A stretch of DNA of 64,000 nt from Streptomyces sp. NBC_00259 (GCF_036181745.1 NZ_CP108080.1:6389501-6453500); one strand, 5' to 3'. Counted from the stretch's first letter, positions 34,616-44,209 are shown. Notes: generated by a model from the letters alone, not told the origin. Numbers and translations are program-made.

Positions 34616-34984
34616 GTGATGCCCGAGGTGCCATCGCCGCGCGGTCCGGTGCCGTGCCGCGTCGTCGTGTGCCGTGACTGCTGCTGCGGCAGTCCCAAGG
34701 TGACCGGTGTCGACCACGCGGAGCAGACCGCGCGTCTCGCCCTGGACGCCCCGGTGCGGATCTCCGACTGTCTCGACGTCTGCGACCAGGCGAACGTGAT
34801 CGTCGTGCAGCCGTCGGCAGAGGGGCGCGCCGCAGGCGGCCGGGCCGTCTGGTTCGGCCTCGTCAACGACTCCCTCGCGACCGAGGACGTCGCGGCCTGG
34901 GTACGGGCGGGCGGCCCCGGTGTCGCCGCGCTGCCGGAGATTCTCGGCCTCTACGCCTTCACCCCGCCACGGCGCGTGCGCTGA
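34616..34984 (+). CDS. Thioredoxin-like [2Fe-2S] ferredoxin-type protein
   Basis: 122 residues. GTG at 34616 follows GAGGGGAGG by six bases; an ATG is the next codon. VVVCRDCCCGSPKVTGVDH and SDCLDVCDQANVIVVQP give the cysteine spacing of thioredoxin-fold [2Fe-2S] ferredoxins (two cysteines near residue 20 and a CLxxC pair near 52). The C-terminus is WVRAGGPGVAALPEILG. It is the first gene under the cobalamin riboswitch, ahead of a BtuFCD-type importer. A role in reducing the imported corrinoid or metal complex is an inference from this position. Confidence 0.75.
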   Translation: MMPEVPSPRGPVPCRVVVCRDCCCGSPKVTGVDHAEQTARLALDAPVRISDCLDVCDQANVIVVQPSAEGRAAGGRAVWFGLVNDSLATEDVAAWVRAGGPGVAALPEILGLYAFTPPRRVR

Positions 34985-35059
34985 CGGTCGTCGGCGCCGC
35001 CCGCACGCTGCCCGACGCTCCCTTCGTGCTCGCCCCCTTCGTGTTCGGCCCCTGCGTGA

Positions 35060-35083
35060 TCGCGACCTGGGATCGCGACCTCC
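35060..35083. repeat. GATCGCGACCT direct repeat
   Basis: GATCGCGACCT occurs twice within 25 bases in the 160-bp gap between the ferredoxin-like gene and the binding-protein gene. The role is unknown; a regulatory site or an mRNA processing region is possible. Confidence 0.5.
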
Positions 35084-35144
35084 TGTTCACGACCTTTTGA
35101 TCACCACTCTCCTGAACAACTCCCCGCGGTGAGAGGACCACCAC

Positions 35145-36134
35145 ATGATGGGCAAACGCCCGCTGTCCCTGCTGTCCGCCATGGCCCTGGCGCTGCTGGT
35201 CGCCGGTTGCGGCGGCGGCAGCGCCGCCCGTGACGACGCCGCGCCGGCCGGCCCCGCCGAGGGCTTCCCGGTCACCGTCGACAACTGCGGGGTGAAGACG
35301 ACGTATCAGCGTCCTCCGCAGCGCGCCGTGTCGCTGAACCAGCACGCCACCGAGGTCATGCTGGCGCTCGGGCTGGAGGAGTCGATGGTGGGCACCGCCT
35401 ACCTCGACGACCGGATCCTCCCCGCGTACCAGGACGCCTATCGCGGGCTCAAGGTGCTCGCGAAGGAGTACCCCTCGTTCGAGGTGCTGCTGTCCGCCGA
35501 ACCCGACTTCGCCTACGGCGGTTTCGCCAGCACCTTCGACGAGAAGGAGGGGCGCAGCCGCGCCGCGCTCTCCAAGGCGGGCATCAACTCCTATCTGAAC
35601 GTCGAGGAGTGCCCCTCCGGGCCGGTGACGATGGCGCACATGGACCAGGAGCTCCGCACCGTCGCGAAGATCTTCGGCGTGACGGACCGGGCCGAGCGGG
35701 AACTGGACCGGCTGCACGGCACGCTCGACACCGTCGAGCGCGAGCTGGCCGGCGTCACTCCCACAAAGCTCTTCGTGTACGACAGTGGCGACAAGACGGC
35801 CTTCACCGCGGGCGGCGCGGGCGTCGGCAACGAGATGATCAAGCGGGCCGGCGGGGCGAACCTCTTCGCCGACCTGGACAAGGCGTTCGGTGACGTGTCC
35901 TTCGAGCAGGTGGCCGAGCGCGCCCCCGAGGTCATCGTCATCTACGACTACGGGGACCAGTCGGTCGAGGACAAGAAGAAGTTCCTGCTGGCGAACCCGG
36001 CGCTGAAGGACGTGCCCGCGATCAGGAACAAGCGGTTCGCGGTGCTGCCGCTGTCGTCCACCGTGCTGGGTGTCCGGGTGCCCTCGGGCGTCGAGTCCCT
36101 GGCCCGCCAGCTCCACGCGGAACGTTTCAGGTGA
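35145..36134 (+). CDS. FecB/BtuF-type substrate-binding lipoprotein (B12-riboswitch operon)
   Basis: 329 residues. Start ATG-ATG after GAGAGGA. The signal peptide ends in lipobox VAGC (Cys near residue 24). The two-lobe helical-backbone fold of cluster A-II binding proteins is seen in RAVSLNQHATEVMLALGLEE, SAEPDFAYGGF, TKLFVYDSGDKTAF, and PEVIVIYDYGDQ. Two mature-protein cysteines (DNCGVK and VEECPSG) are also found at matching places in the paralogous Zur-linked protein. It is followed, with GTGA overlap, by permease and ATPase genes. The riboswitch suggests cobalamin or a cobalt-containing ligand. Confidence 0.88.
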   Translation: MMGKRPLSLLSAMALALLVAGCGGGSAARDDAAPAGPAEGFPVTVDNCGVKTTYQRPPQRAVSLNQHATEVMLALGLEESMVGTAYLDDRILPAYQDAYRGLKVLAKEYPSFEVLLSAEPDFAYGGFASTFDEKEGRSRAALSKAGINSYLNVEECPSGPVTMAHMDQELRTVAKIFGVTDRAERELDRLHGTLDTVERELAGVTPTKLFVYDSGDKTAFTAGGAGVGNEMIKRAGGANLFADLDKAFGDVSFEQVAERAPEVIVIYDYGDQSVEDKKKFLLANPALKDVPAIRNKRFAVLPLSSTVLGVRVPSGVESLARQLHAERFR

Positions 36135-37276
36135 CCGGCACGACGGAATCGACGGAATCGACCGAGGCGACGGGGGCGACCGGCACGACCGGCACGACCG
36201 ACGCGACGGGGCCGGCCGGCGTGAGCCGGGCGGAGCGTACGGCCGCCGCCCGGCGCCCCGGCGTTCCCTACCCGCTCGTGCTCGCCCTGCTGGCCGCCCT
36301 GGTCGTGATCGCGGCGACCGCCGGGATCGCGGCCGGCTCCATCAGCGTCCCGGCCGAGCAGGTCTGGGGCATCCTGCTGCACCGGGTGCATCCGGGCCTG
36401 GCCGACCCGACCTGGACCCCGGTCCGGGAGACGATCGTCATCGACGTCCGGCTGCCGCGCGTACTGCTGTCCGGCGTCGTCGGGGCGGGCCTGGCGGTGG
36501 CCGGAATGGCGCTGCAGGCGCTCGTCCGCAACCCCCTCGCGGACCCCATGCTGCTCGGGGTGTCGTCGGGCGCCTCGGTCGGGGCGGTGCTCGTCGTCGT
36601 CTTCAACGTCGGCCTGTTCGGCGTGTTCTCACTGCCCGTCGCGGCGTTCCTCGGGGCGCTCATCGCCCTGGTCGCCGTCTACTTCCTGGCCCGGTCGGGC
36701 GGACGGATGACCACGGTGCGGCTGGTGCTGGCGGGAGTGGCGACGGCCGAGGTGCTCTCCGCGCTGGCGAGCTTCCTGATCGTCACCTCCGACGACCCGC
36801 ACAAGACCCAGGCGGCACTGCGCTGGATGCTCGGCGGGCTGGCCGGCACGACCTGGACGGTGGTGTGGATCCCCGTCTGCGCGGTCCTGCTCGGCACGGC
36901 GGTCCTGCTCGGCGTCTGCCGTCCGCTCAACCTGCTGCTCGCGGGGGAGGAGGCCGCCGTCGCCCTCGGCCTGGACGTACACCGTTTCCGTGCCGCGCTG
37001 TTCATCCTGGTCGCCCTCATGATCGGCACGATCGTCGCGGTCAGCGGGCAGATCGGCTTCGTCGGTCTGATCATGCCGCACGTGGTACGGCTGTTCGTCG
37101 GTGCCGACCACCGCCGTGCGCTGCCCGCCGCCGCGCTGCTCGGCGCGGCCTTCCTCATCGCCGCGGACCTGGCCGCGCGCACCCTCATGAGCCCCGAGGA
37201 GATCCCCGTGGGCATCCTCACCGCCCTCGTCGGCGGTCCCTTCTTCCTGTGGCTGATGCGACGGAGGTCCTCATGA
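36131..37276 (+). CDS. FecCD-type ABC permease
   Basis: 381 residues, about ten membrane helices after a low-complexity Thr/Gly/Glu tail of about 35 residues built from ACGGAATCG-like DNA repeats. Diagnostic blocks are VRLPRVLLSGVVGAGLAVAG, NPLADPMLLGVSSGASVGAV, RWMLGGLAGTTW and GQIGFVGLIMPHVVRLFVGAD. It forms the importer with its neighbours, overlapping both by four bases. Confidence 0.93.
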   Translation: MTGTTESTESTEATGATGTTGTTDATGPAGVSRAERTAAARRPGVPYPLVLALLAALVVIAATAGIAAGSISVPAEQVWGILLHRVHPGLADPTWTPVRETIVIDVRLPRVLLSGVVGAGLAVAGMALQALVRNPLADPMLLGVSSGASVGAVLVVVFNVGLFGVFSLPVAAFLGALIALVAVYFLARSGGRMTTVRLVLAGVATAEVLSALASFLIVTSDDPHKTQAALRWMLGGLAGTTWTVVWIPVCAVLLGTAVLLGVCRPLNLLLAGEEAAVALGLDVHRFRAALFILVALMIGTIVAVSGQIGFVGLIMPHVVRLFVGADHRRALPAAALLGAAFLIAADLAARTLMSPEEIPVGILTALVGGPFFLWLMRRRSS

Positions 37277-38157
37277 CGGACATGGCCACGGACTCGGCCA
37301 CGGACGCGGGCAGGGGCAGGGGCAGGGGCAGGGGTTCGGACGCGGGCAGGAGCACGACCGCGGCGGCGCCCGGCACGCTGGCCCTGGAGGGCGTGTCGGT
37401 CGTCGTCGACGGCACGGTGCTCGTGGACGAGGTGTCCCTGCGGGCGGCGCCCGGCGAGGTGGTCGCGCTCGCCGGGCCCAACGGCGCAGGGAAGTCCACC
37501 CTGTTGCGTACGGTGTACCGGGCGCTGCGCCCCACGTCGGGGCGGGTCCTGCTGGACGGCGAGGACGTCCGGCGGATGTCCGGCAAGTCCCTGGCACGCC
37601 GGCTCGCGGCCGTCCTTCAGGAGTCCGCCGGGGACTTCGACCTCACGGTGTACGACGTGGTGGCCATGGGCCGCACCCCGCACAAGCGGGCCTTCGAAGG
37701 GGACAGCGCCGACGACCGGGCCGTCATCATGGACGCGCTCGCCGAACTCGACGCCGCCGGCCTGGCGTACGCCCCCTTCGGCCGGCTGTCCGGCGGCGAG
37801 AAGCAGCGCGTGCTGATCGCCCGCGCGCTCGCCCAGCGCGCGGGGACGATGGTGCTGGACGAGCCGACCAACCACCTGGATCTGCGTCATCAGCTCGACA
37901 CGCTGCGCCTCGTCCGCCGGCTCGGCGTCACCGCCGTCGTCGCCTTGCACGACCTCAACCTGGCCGCCGCGTTCTGCGACCGGATCTGTGTGATGGCCGG
38001 CGGCCGTGTGGTGGCCACCGGGGCACCCGGCGAGGTCCTCACTCCCGCGCTCCTGTCCGAGGTCTACGGCGTCGACGCCGAGGTGGCGGAACACCCCCGC
38101 ACCGGCGTCCCGCACATCACCCTGCTCACCGGCCCGCCGGGTGCGGGGGGCCCGTGA
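37273..38157 (+). CDS. FecE/BtuD-type ABC ATPase
   Basis: 294 residues. Walker A is GPNGAGKST, the signature LSGGEKQR, Walker B TMVLDEPTNHLDLR, and the switch His lies in VVALHDLNLAAAF. The N-terminus carries a GRGRGRG stretch from four GGGCAG hexamers (37308-37331), probably a disordered tail. Its 3' end runs 32 bases into the convergent PLP-enzyme gene. It powers the riboswitch-controlled importer. Confidence 0.94.
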   Translation: MTDMATDSATDAGRGRGRGRGSDAGRSTTAAAPGTLALEGVSVVVDGTVLVDEVSLRAAPGEVVALAGPNGAGKSTLLRTVYRALRPTSGRVLLDGEDVRRMSGKSLARRLAAVLQESAGDFDLTVYDVVAMGRTPHKRAFEGDSADDRAVIMDALAELDAAGLAYAPFGRLSGGEKQRVLIARALAQRAGTMVLDEPTNHLDLRHQLDTLRLVRRLGVTAVVALHDLNLAAAFCDRICVMAGGRVVATGAPGEVLTPALLSEVYGVDAEVAEHPRTGVPHITLLTGPPGAGGP

Positions 38158-39229
38158 CGGCACCACGGACGCCACCGGCCACCGACCTCGCCGACTCCAC
38201 CGATGCCACCGACTCCGCCGATGCCACCGCGGAGGCGGGTGCCGGAGCACGGTCCCAGCTCATCCGGCACCAGGGCAGGGCGAGTTCGGCCGGTGCGCTC
38301 ACCGTGCGCGGCGCGAGGTCCTCGACACGGGCGGCCTCCCGGTGCCGGGCGAAGACGGTGTCCACGTAGCGGTGGCCGGTGTCCGCGGCGAGGAACACGA
38401 CGGTGCGCGCGGGGTCGTGCTCGCGCTCCCAGCGGGCGGCGAGATAGCCCGCCCCGGTGGACAGCCCCGCGAACACCGCGTGCCGGCGGAGCAGGTCGAC
38501 GCTGCCCGCGAGCGCCGCCTCGAACGCGAGCCAGTGGACGGTGTCGTACAGCCCGTGGTCGACATTGGCGAACGGGATGGAGCTGCCGATCCCGGCGATG
38601 ATGATGTCCGGGTCGGCGACGTGTTCGCTGCCGAACGTCACACTGCCGTACGGCTGTACGCCGACGAGTTCCACGCCGTGCCCGTCCTCCCGCAGCCGGC
38701 GGGCGAGCGCACCGGTCGAGGCCCCCGAACCGACCCCGCCGACGACGGTGAGAGGGACGTCCCCGGTCTCCTGCCGGACGCGCTCGGCGACGTCCCGGTA
38801 GCCCAGGTAATGGATGTCGTCGTGGTACTGGCGCATCCAGTGGTAGTCGGGGTGCTCCGTCAGGATCTCCTGGATGCGGGCGACGCGCCGCTTCTGATCG
38901 AGTTTCAGGTCGCTGCACGGCTCCATCTGCTCGAGCGTCGCGCCGAGCACCGCGAGCTGGGTGCGCAGGGTGTGGTCGACCGTCGTCGAGCCGACGATGT
39001 GGCAGCGCATTCCGTGGCGGTGGCAGGCCAGGGCGAGGGCGTAGGCGTAGATACCGCTGGAACTGTCCAGCAGCGTGTCACCCGGCCGTACCGCTCCGGT
39101 GTCGAGCAGATGGCGGACGGCCGCCGAGGCCGAGACGACCTTCATGGTCTCGAAGCGCAGACACACGAGCCGGTCGTCCAGACGTATCAGGTCCGGCCTG
39201 CCGATCGATTCCGCGATGTGCTGGTCCAT
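38126..39229 (-). CDS. Divergent cysteine-synthase-fold PLP enzyme
   Basis: 367 residues from an ATG seven bases after GAGGAG. It resembles fold-type II beta-replacement enzymes (cysteine synthase, SbnA): ESIGRPDLIRLDDRL at the N-terminus, a Lys in FETMKVVSASAAV that best aligns with the PLP lysine, and the phosphate-binding loop GGVGSGAST. It is unusual: the NPxGSxKDR lead-in is shortened and the substrate loop is SSGIYA where cysteine synthases have SGNTG. The C-terminal 40 residues are low-complexity Ala/Ser/Val. It is the last gene of the Zur-box operon, after a PduX-like kinase. I infer that it replaces the phosphate group of an O-phospho amino acid made by that kinase. Confidence 0.75.
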   Translation of the reverse strand: MDQHIAESIGRPDLIRLDDRLVCLRFETMKVVSASAAVRHLLDTGAVRPGDTLLDSSSGIYAYALALACHRHGMRCHIVGSTTVDHTLRTQLAVLGATLEQMEPCSDLKLDQKRRVARIQEILTEHPDYHWMRQYHDDIHYLGYRDVAERVRQETGDVPLTVVGGVGSGASTGALARRLREDGHGVELVGVQPYGSVTFGSEHVADPDIIIAGIGSSIPFANVDHGLYDTVHWLAFEAALAGSVDLLRRHAVFAGLSTGAGYLAARWEREHDPARTVVFLAADTGHRYVDTVFARHREAARVEDLAPRTVSAPAELALPWCRMSWDRAPAPASAVASAESVASVESARSVAGGVRGAVTGPPHPAGR

Positions 39230-40193
39230 TCATGAACTCCTCGGTCGGGGTGTACGTCGTGAAGGTCCGGGTGGCGGGGATGCCTTCGCGCTCCAGGTCG
39301 TGGCGGCAGCGCTCCACCCGGTGCGGGAGCCCGGGGGCCGCCGGGTCGAAGAGCAGTCCGGCCACGGTGCCGCTGTGGGCGATCTGGACGCCCACGGCGC
39401 CGGTGTGCCCGGCGATCGCGACGAGGGCGTCGAACTCCGGGTGCCGCAGCAGGCGCTGGGCGCGCCGGGCGCTCTCCGTGCCGACCCGGCCGAGAAGCCC
39501 CGGGTCCGCGGTGGCGACGGCCCGGCGCAGCAGCGCCCGCAGACGTTCGTAGGCGCGTACGTCCTCGTCGTCGTGGACCGGGGCGGGCAGGGACAGGGTG
39601 TCCACCGGCCCGCCGCCGCCGAGGGTGCAGCCCACGACGACGACCGGCGGCAGGGCGTCGCCGAGGACCTCCAGGACACGTCCTTCCCGCTGCGCGAACA
39701 GCACGGGACGGGCGCCGAGCATGAGCGGGTCGGACGCCAGCTCCGCCCGTACCGACAGCCGGGCGACCGTCCCCGGCGGCAGCCGCAGACCGTAGGCGTC
39801 GGCGACCGCGCGTACGGCCGCGATGACATCGCTGGTGGAGGAGCCCATCCCGAGCCCCACCGGGATGTCGCCGGTGAGCCGCAACTCCCCGCCGCACAAA
39901 GGCTCGCGGCACCGTCGGGCACACTCGTCGACGGCCAGGGCGACGGCGCGCAGCGCCTTCGTACGGTCGTGCGGGGTGACGGTGAACGCGCCGGGCGGGG
40001 CCTCGGGCCGTCGCACGAACCGGGCCCGTGTGCCCGGCCCGTTCATCGGCAGGGTGACCAGCCCGGCGCAGCGCCGCCCGCGGTCGTCGAGGAACACGCC
40101 CTGCAGGATCTCCCCGTGGTGGCAGCAGGCGTGCCCGGTGCCGACCCCGGCGGTGCCCGTGTCGGCCCTCGCCCGGCGGGTTCGCGCCGTCAC
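39078..40193 (-). CDS. GHMP kinase, PduX (L-threonine kinase)-like
   Basis: GTG start overlapping the previous stop (GTGA). The frame gives 371 residues, but PduX is about 300 and the last 50 residues (after TYTPTEEF) lie entirely over the start of the PLP gene in another frame. GHACCHHGEILQGVFLDD matches the PduX N-terminus (CPASCGELIQG in the known enzyme), and VGLGMGSSTSDVIAAVRAV is the GHMP ATP-binding loop. ELASDPLMLGARPVLFAQ and GAVGVQIAHSGTVAGLLFD follow. PduX makes O-phospho-L-threonine for cobamide synthesis. Here, next to a beta-replacement PLP enzyme, an O-phospho amino acid intermediate for a metallophore is my inference. Confidence 0.8.
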   Translation of the reverse strand: MTARTRRARADTGTAGVGTGHACCHHGEILQGVFLDDRGRRCAGLVTLPMNGPGTRARFVRRPEAPPGAFTVTPHDRTKALRAVALAVDECARRCREPLCGGELRLTGDIPVGLGMGSSTSDVIAAVRAVADAYGLRLPPGTVARLSVRAELASDPLMLGARPVLFAQREGRVLEVLGDALPPVVVVGCTLGGGGPVDTLSLPAPVHDDEDVRAYERLRALLRRAVATADPGLLGRVGTESARRAQRLLRHPEFDALVAIAGHTGAVGVQIAHSGTVAGLLFDPAAPGLPHRVERCRHDLEREGIPATRTFTTYTPTEEFMNGPAHRGIDRQAGPDTSGRPARVSALRDHEGRLGLGGRPPSARHRSGTAG

Positions 40194-41041
40194 GAGCCGC
40201 TCGCGGTGTGGCGACGGTAGCGGTAGAGGACGGTCTCCTCGGCGCTGAACTGCGAGAACGGGAAGGGCTCCGCGGACAGTGCGGTCACTCCCGCCCCGAG
40301 GAAGGCTCTGGCCACCGCGCTGCCGCTCTGTGCGTACACGACCAGCGGCACGCCGCGCTCGCGGCAGTGGGCCACGATCGTGTCGAACGAGCCGTTGCTC
40401 AGCGTCATTCCGGTCGCCACGACGGCGTCGGCGGCGTCCAGCACCGTGTGCATGTCGTCGGTGACCGGCTCGCCCCACTGCGTCGTCCGCAGATTCAAGT
40501 CGCACGGCAGGGGTGTGCCGCCGCGCTCCCTGATCGCCGCGAGCAGCGGGTTGACGACGCCGATGAGGGCCACCCGCGCGCCGTCCTCGATGTCGAGCAG
40601 CCCGGCGATCGCGGTGTCCCGGGCCCTCGCCCGGACCTCCGGGGGACCGGCCGGCAGGGTGACCGGTTCGGCCCGCGAGGACCGGGCGGCCTCCCGGTGC
40701 GGCAGTGTCTCGGCGAGATACGCGTCCAGGGCGGCCATCCGCAGCGGGCGGGGCCCGTCGCGCAGCAGGACGTCGAGTGTGGTGCCGGAGGCGTCGCGGC
40801 AGATCGCCGGGTCGATCTCACCGGCCTCGAAGGCACAGCCGCCGAAGGAGCCGCCGAGGCGCACCAGGACGTACTGGTTGAGGTAGGTGACCTGGCCGCC
40901 GGCCAGCCGGGTGCCGTGGTGGATCCAGAAGACGCTCGTGGCGGTCAGTGTGGAGGGGCAGGGGCCGTGCTCTCCGGCCAGGACGGCGCCGAGCAGCTCG
41001 TCCACGGTCGTCACGGCGGGGCCGCGGTCGGTTGTGTCCAC
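40190..41041 (-). CDS. DUF4213/DUF364 family protein (putative heavy-metal chelation domain)
   Basis: 283 residues, GTG start after GGAG. The N-terminal half has FWIHHGTRLAGGQVTYLNQYV; the C-terminal Rossmann-like half has ARVALIGVVNPLLAAIRE, DAADAVVATGMTLSNGSFDTI (core VVATGMTLSNGSF), VPLVVYAQSGSAV and ALSAEPFPFSQFSAEE. This is the pattern of the DUF364 family, for which a role in metal chelation or a related cofactor has been proposed from structure only. It lies between the importer genes and the kinase in one operon. Its reaction is unknown. Confidence 0.78.
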   Translation of the reverse strand: MDTTDRGPAVTTVDELLGAVLAGEHGPCPSTLTATSVFWIHHGTRLAGGQVTYLNQYVLVRLGGSFGGCAFEAGEIDPAICRDASGTTLDVLLRDGPRPLRMAALDAYLAETLPHREAARSSRAEPVTLPAGPPEVRARARDTAIAGLLDIEDGARVALIGVVNPLLAAIRERGGTPLPCDLNLRTTQWGEPVTDDMHTVLDAADAVVATGMTLSNGSFDTIVAHCRERGVPLVVYAQSGSAVARAFLGAGVTALSAEPFPFSQFSAEETVLYRYRRHTASGS

Positions 41042-41167
41042 GGGTACTCCTTCTCTCGGAAGTCTTGAAGCGGGTGCGGGTGCGGGTGCGGGGATCGGAC
41101 ATCGGTCAGCGGATGTGGTGTTCGGGGACGGGGCGTGAGGGATCCGGGGATTCGGGGATGCGGGTCC

Positions 41168-41946
<779 letters not shown>

Positions 41947-41950
<4 letters not shown>

Positions 41951-43188
41951 AGTTCACCTCGCTTGCGCAGGACGAGAAGGAAGAGCGGCACCCCGAGGAG
42001 GGCGGTGAGGACCCCGACCGGGACCTCCCGTGGCGCGAACGCGACCCTGGCGAGCGCGTCGGTCCACACCAGGAACACGGCACCGGCCAGCGCCGTGCAC
42101 GGAAGCAGCACCCGGTGCAGCGGGCCGGCCAGGAACCGGGTCCCGTGCGGCACGATCAGCCCCACGAACCCGATCGCGCCCACGGAGGCGACCGCCACGG
42201 ACGTGAGCAGCGCCGTCACGACGAGCAGCACCCTGCGCGTGGCGCGTACGTCGATCCCGAGCGACGAGGCGGTGTCGGCGCCGAACGAGAGCCCGTCCAG
42301 GGTGTGCGCGTACAGCCCGATCACGACGAGCCCGCACAGCGTGACGAGCGCGCACAGGACCACCGAGTCCCAGCGGGCGGGTGCCATGGAACCCAGCAGC
42401 CAGTGCGTGACGGCCCGTGTGGTGTCGGCGTCCGCGGAGGCCATCAGGACCAGTGAGGTCAGCGCGGTGAAGAGCTGCCCCACCACCACACCCGTCAGGA
42501 CGATCCGCGTCGAGTCCAGACCGCTGCGCCTGAGCAGCAGGGCGAGCAGCCCGAACGCCAGCAGGGCGCCGGTGAACGCCCCGCCGGCCACCCCGAGGGT
42601 GCCCGCACCGATCCCGAGGACGACCACCGCCACGGCCCCGGTGGACGCGCCCGAGGACACCCCGAGGAGGTACGGGTCGGCCAGCGCGTTGCGGGTCACC
42701 GCCTGCAGAACGGCGCCGCACACCGCGAGCGAGGCACCGACGAGGGCGGCCATGAGTACGCGGGGGACGCGCAGATCCCAGACGAGCGAGTCGACGAGCC
42801 GGGGCAACGGCTCGACGTCCAGGCCCAGATGGAAGCCGAAGGTCCTGGCCAGATCCGCGTAACCGATGTCGGTGGTGCCGATCCGGACGGACACCGCGAC
42901 CGACGCGACGAGCGCCGCGGCGCCGCACAGCAACAGGACGGCCCGGGCAAGGGGGGAGCGGCCGGGGACCGGCACGGTGCCGGGACCCGCCGGCCCGCCG
43001 TCCCGGCCCTGCGCTGCTCCGGGTTCGTGGCCCTGCGCCGCTCCGGCTTTCCGGTCCTGCGCTGCTCCGGGTTCGTGGCCCTGCGCCGGTCCGGCCTTCC
43101 GGTCCGGCGCCGTCCGAACGGCCGCCGGGTGCAGCAGGTCCGCCACGCTCACGCCGGCCCCGGGGGAGGCGTTCCGGCTAGCGGGCAT
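41947..43188 (-). CDS. FecCD-type ABC permease (Zur-box operon)
   Basis: 413 residues with about ten membrane helices: VWDLRVPRVLMAALVGASLA, NALADPYLLGVSSGAST, HWLLGSMAPARWDSV and GAIGFVGLIVPHGTRFLAG. The first 80 residues are a cytoplasmic Ala/Gly/Pro-rich tail containing two copies of a 16-residue unit (DRKAGPAQGHEPGAAQ), encoded by an exact-length 48-bp tandem repeat at 43004-43099. Its start overlaps the binding-protein stop by 11 bases. It forms the channel of the importer. Confidence 0.92.
43004..43099. repeat. 48-bp tandem repeat inside the permease gene
   Basis: Two copies (43004-43051 and 43052-43099) differ at only a few positions and keep the frame. They encode the disordered N-terminal tail, where length change would be tolerated. 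Confidence 0.9.
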
Positions 43189-44209
43189 GGCCCAGGTCCT
43201 TCATGCCCTTCGCCAGCAGCTCCAGCGTGTGGACCGAGCGCACCGACGGGTCCATCTCGATGCCGGGCGCCTCGATGATCCGGTTCTCCCGTACGGCCTT
43301 CAGCTGGGACACCACCGGGTCCTCGCGCATCAGGGCGCGCTTCTCCTCGGCGCTGTCACCCGGCCTGCCGCGCTCGGAGAGATCGCCGAGCACGATGAAG
43401 TCCGGGTCACGCCGGGCGACTTCCTCCCAGGTGACCTCCGGCCAGTCCTCGTTCACGTCGTCGAAGGCGTTCCTCGCGCCGACGATCGCGCTCATCGCGC
43501 TCGGCATCCCGCTCCTGCCGGCGACGTAGGGCGCCCCGTTGAAGACGGAGTACACCCAGACGACGGTCGGCTTCCGTGCGCCGTCGCCCCTGACCTTCGC
43601 GGCGGTGGCGGCCGCCTTCTCGACGGCCGTCCGCTGCTTCTTCGCGAGCGCGGCGGCCCGGTCCTCGACGCCGAAGATCCGCCCGTAGTTCCGGTAGTCG
43701 TCGAAGAGCAGGTCGAACGGCGTCCTGCCCGGCTCGCTCCGCTCAGGGCAGTCCACCGCGCTGGTGTACGCGGGCAGTTCGAGCGCGCCGAGTTCCTCGC
43801 GGGTGCCCGCCCGGTCCTTCGTGTACAGGTCGGCGAAGGACGCGACGACGACGTCCGGGCCGGCCGCACGCAGCTGTTCACCGGTGAGGATCCGGGGGTT
43901 GAGCACCGGGACGCGGGCGTAGGCGGCCCGGTACTGCTCCGGGATCCGCGTCTTCAGATTGGACGTGCCGGCCATGCGGTCCGTGAGTCCCAGCTCCAGC
44001 AGGGTCTCGGTGGCGTTCTGGTCGAGCGTGACGGCGCGCTCCGGCGCCTTGTCGAAGGTCAGCTTCCGGCCGCAGCTCATGACCGTGGTCACACCGGCCG
44101 TCGCCGTGTCCGCCCTGTCCGCCGGGGCGGAAGGGCCGGTCGAGGCGGAGCAACCCGCGGTCGAGAGGGCGATGGTGAGGGCGATGCCTAGGTGGGCGGG
44201 GTGGCGCAT
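43178..44209 (-). CDS. FecB-type substrate-binding lipoprotein (Zur-box operon)
   Basis: 343 residues from an ATG preceded by GGAGG. Signal peptide with lipobox STAGC (Cys near 19). The fold motifs RAVTLDQNATETLLELGLTD, AAGPDVVVASFADLY, WVYSVFNGAPYVAGRSG and RDPDFIVLGDL are those of siderophore/B12 binding proteins. Two mature cysteines (VMSCGRK and AVDCPE) correspond to those of the paralogue in the riboswitch operon, suggesting related ligands. It is the first gene of a six-gene operon running to 38126, and the Zur box lies 74 bases upstream. Confidence 0.9.
   Translation of the reverse strand: MRHPAHLGIALTIALSTAGCSASTGPSAPADRADTATAGVTTVMSCGRKLTFDKAPERAVTLDQNATETLLELGLTDRMAGTSNLKTRIPEQYRAAYARVPVLNPRILTGEQLRAAGPDVVVASFADLYTKDRAGTREELGALELPAYTSAVDCPERSEPGRTPFDLLFDDYRNYGRIFGVEDRAAALAKKQRTAVEKAAATAAKVRGDGARKPTVVWVYSVFNGAPYVAGRSGMPSAMSAIVGARNAFDDVNEDWPEVTWEEVARRDPDFIVLGDLSERGRPGDSAEEKRALMREDPVVSQLKAVRENRIIEAPGIEMDPSVRSVHTLELLAKGMKDLGHAR

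Noticed and set aside
39230..39922. Alternative frame ending exactly at the TGA before the PLP start, as the true kinase end
   Set aside because: Kinase family motifs continue in the other frame up to TYTPTEEF, so the alternative frame could apply only to the last few codons after a frameshift.
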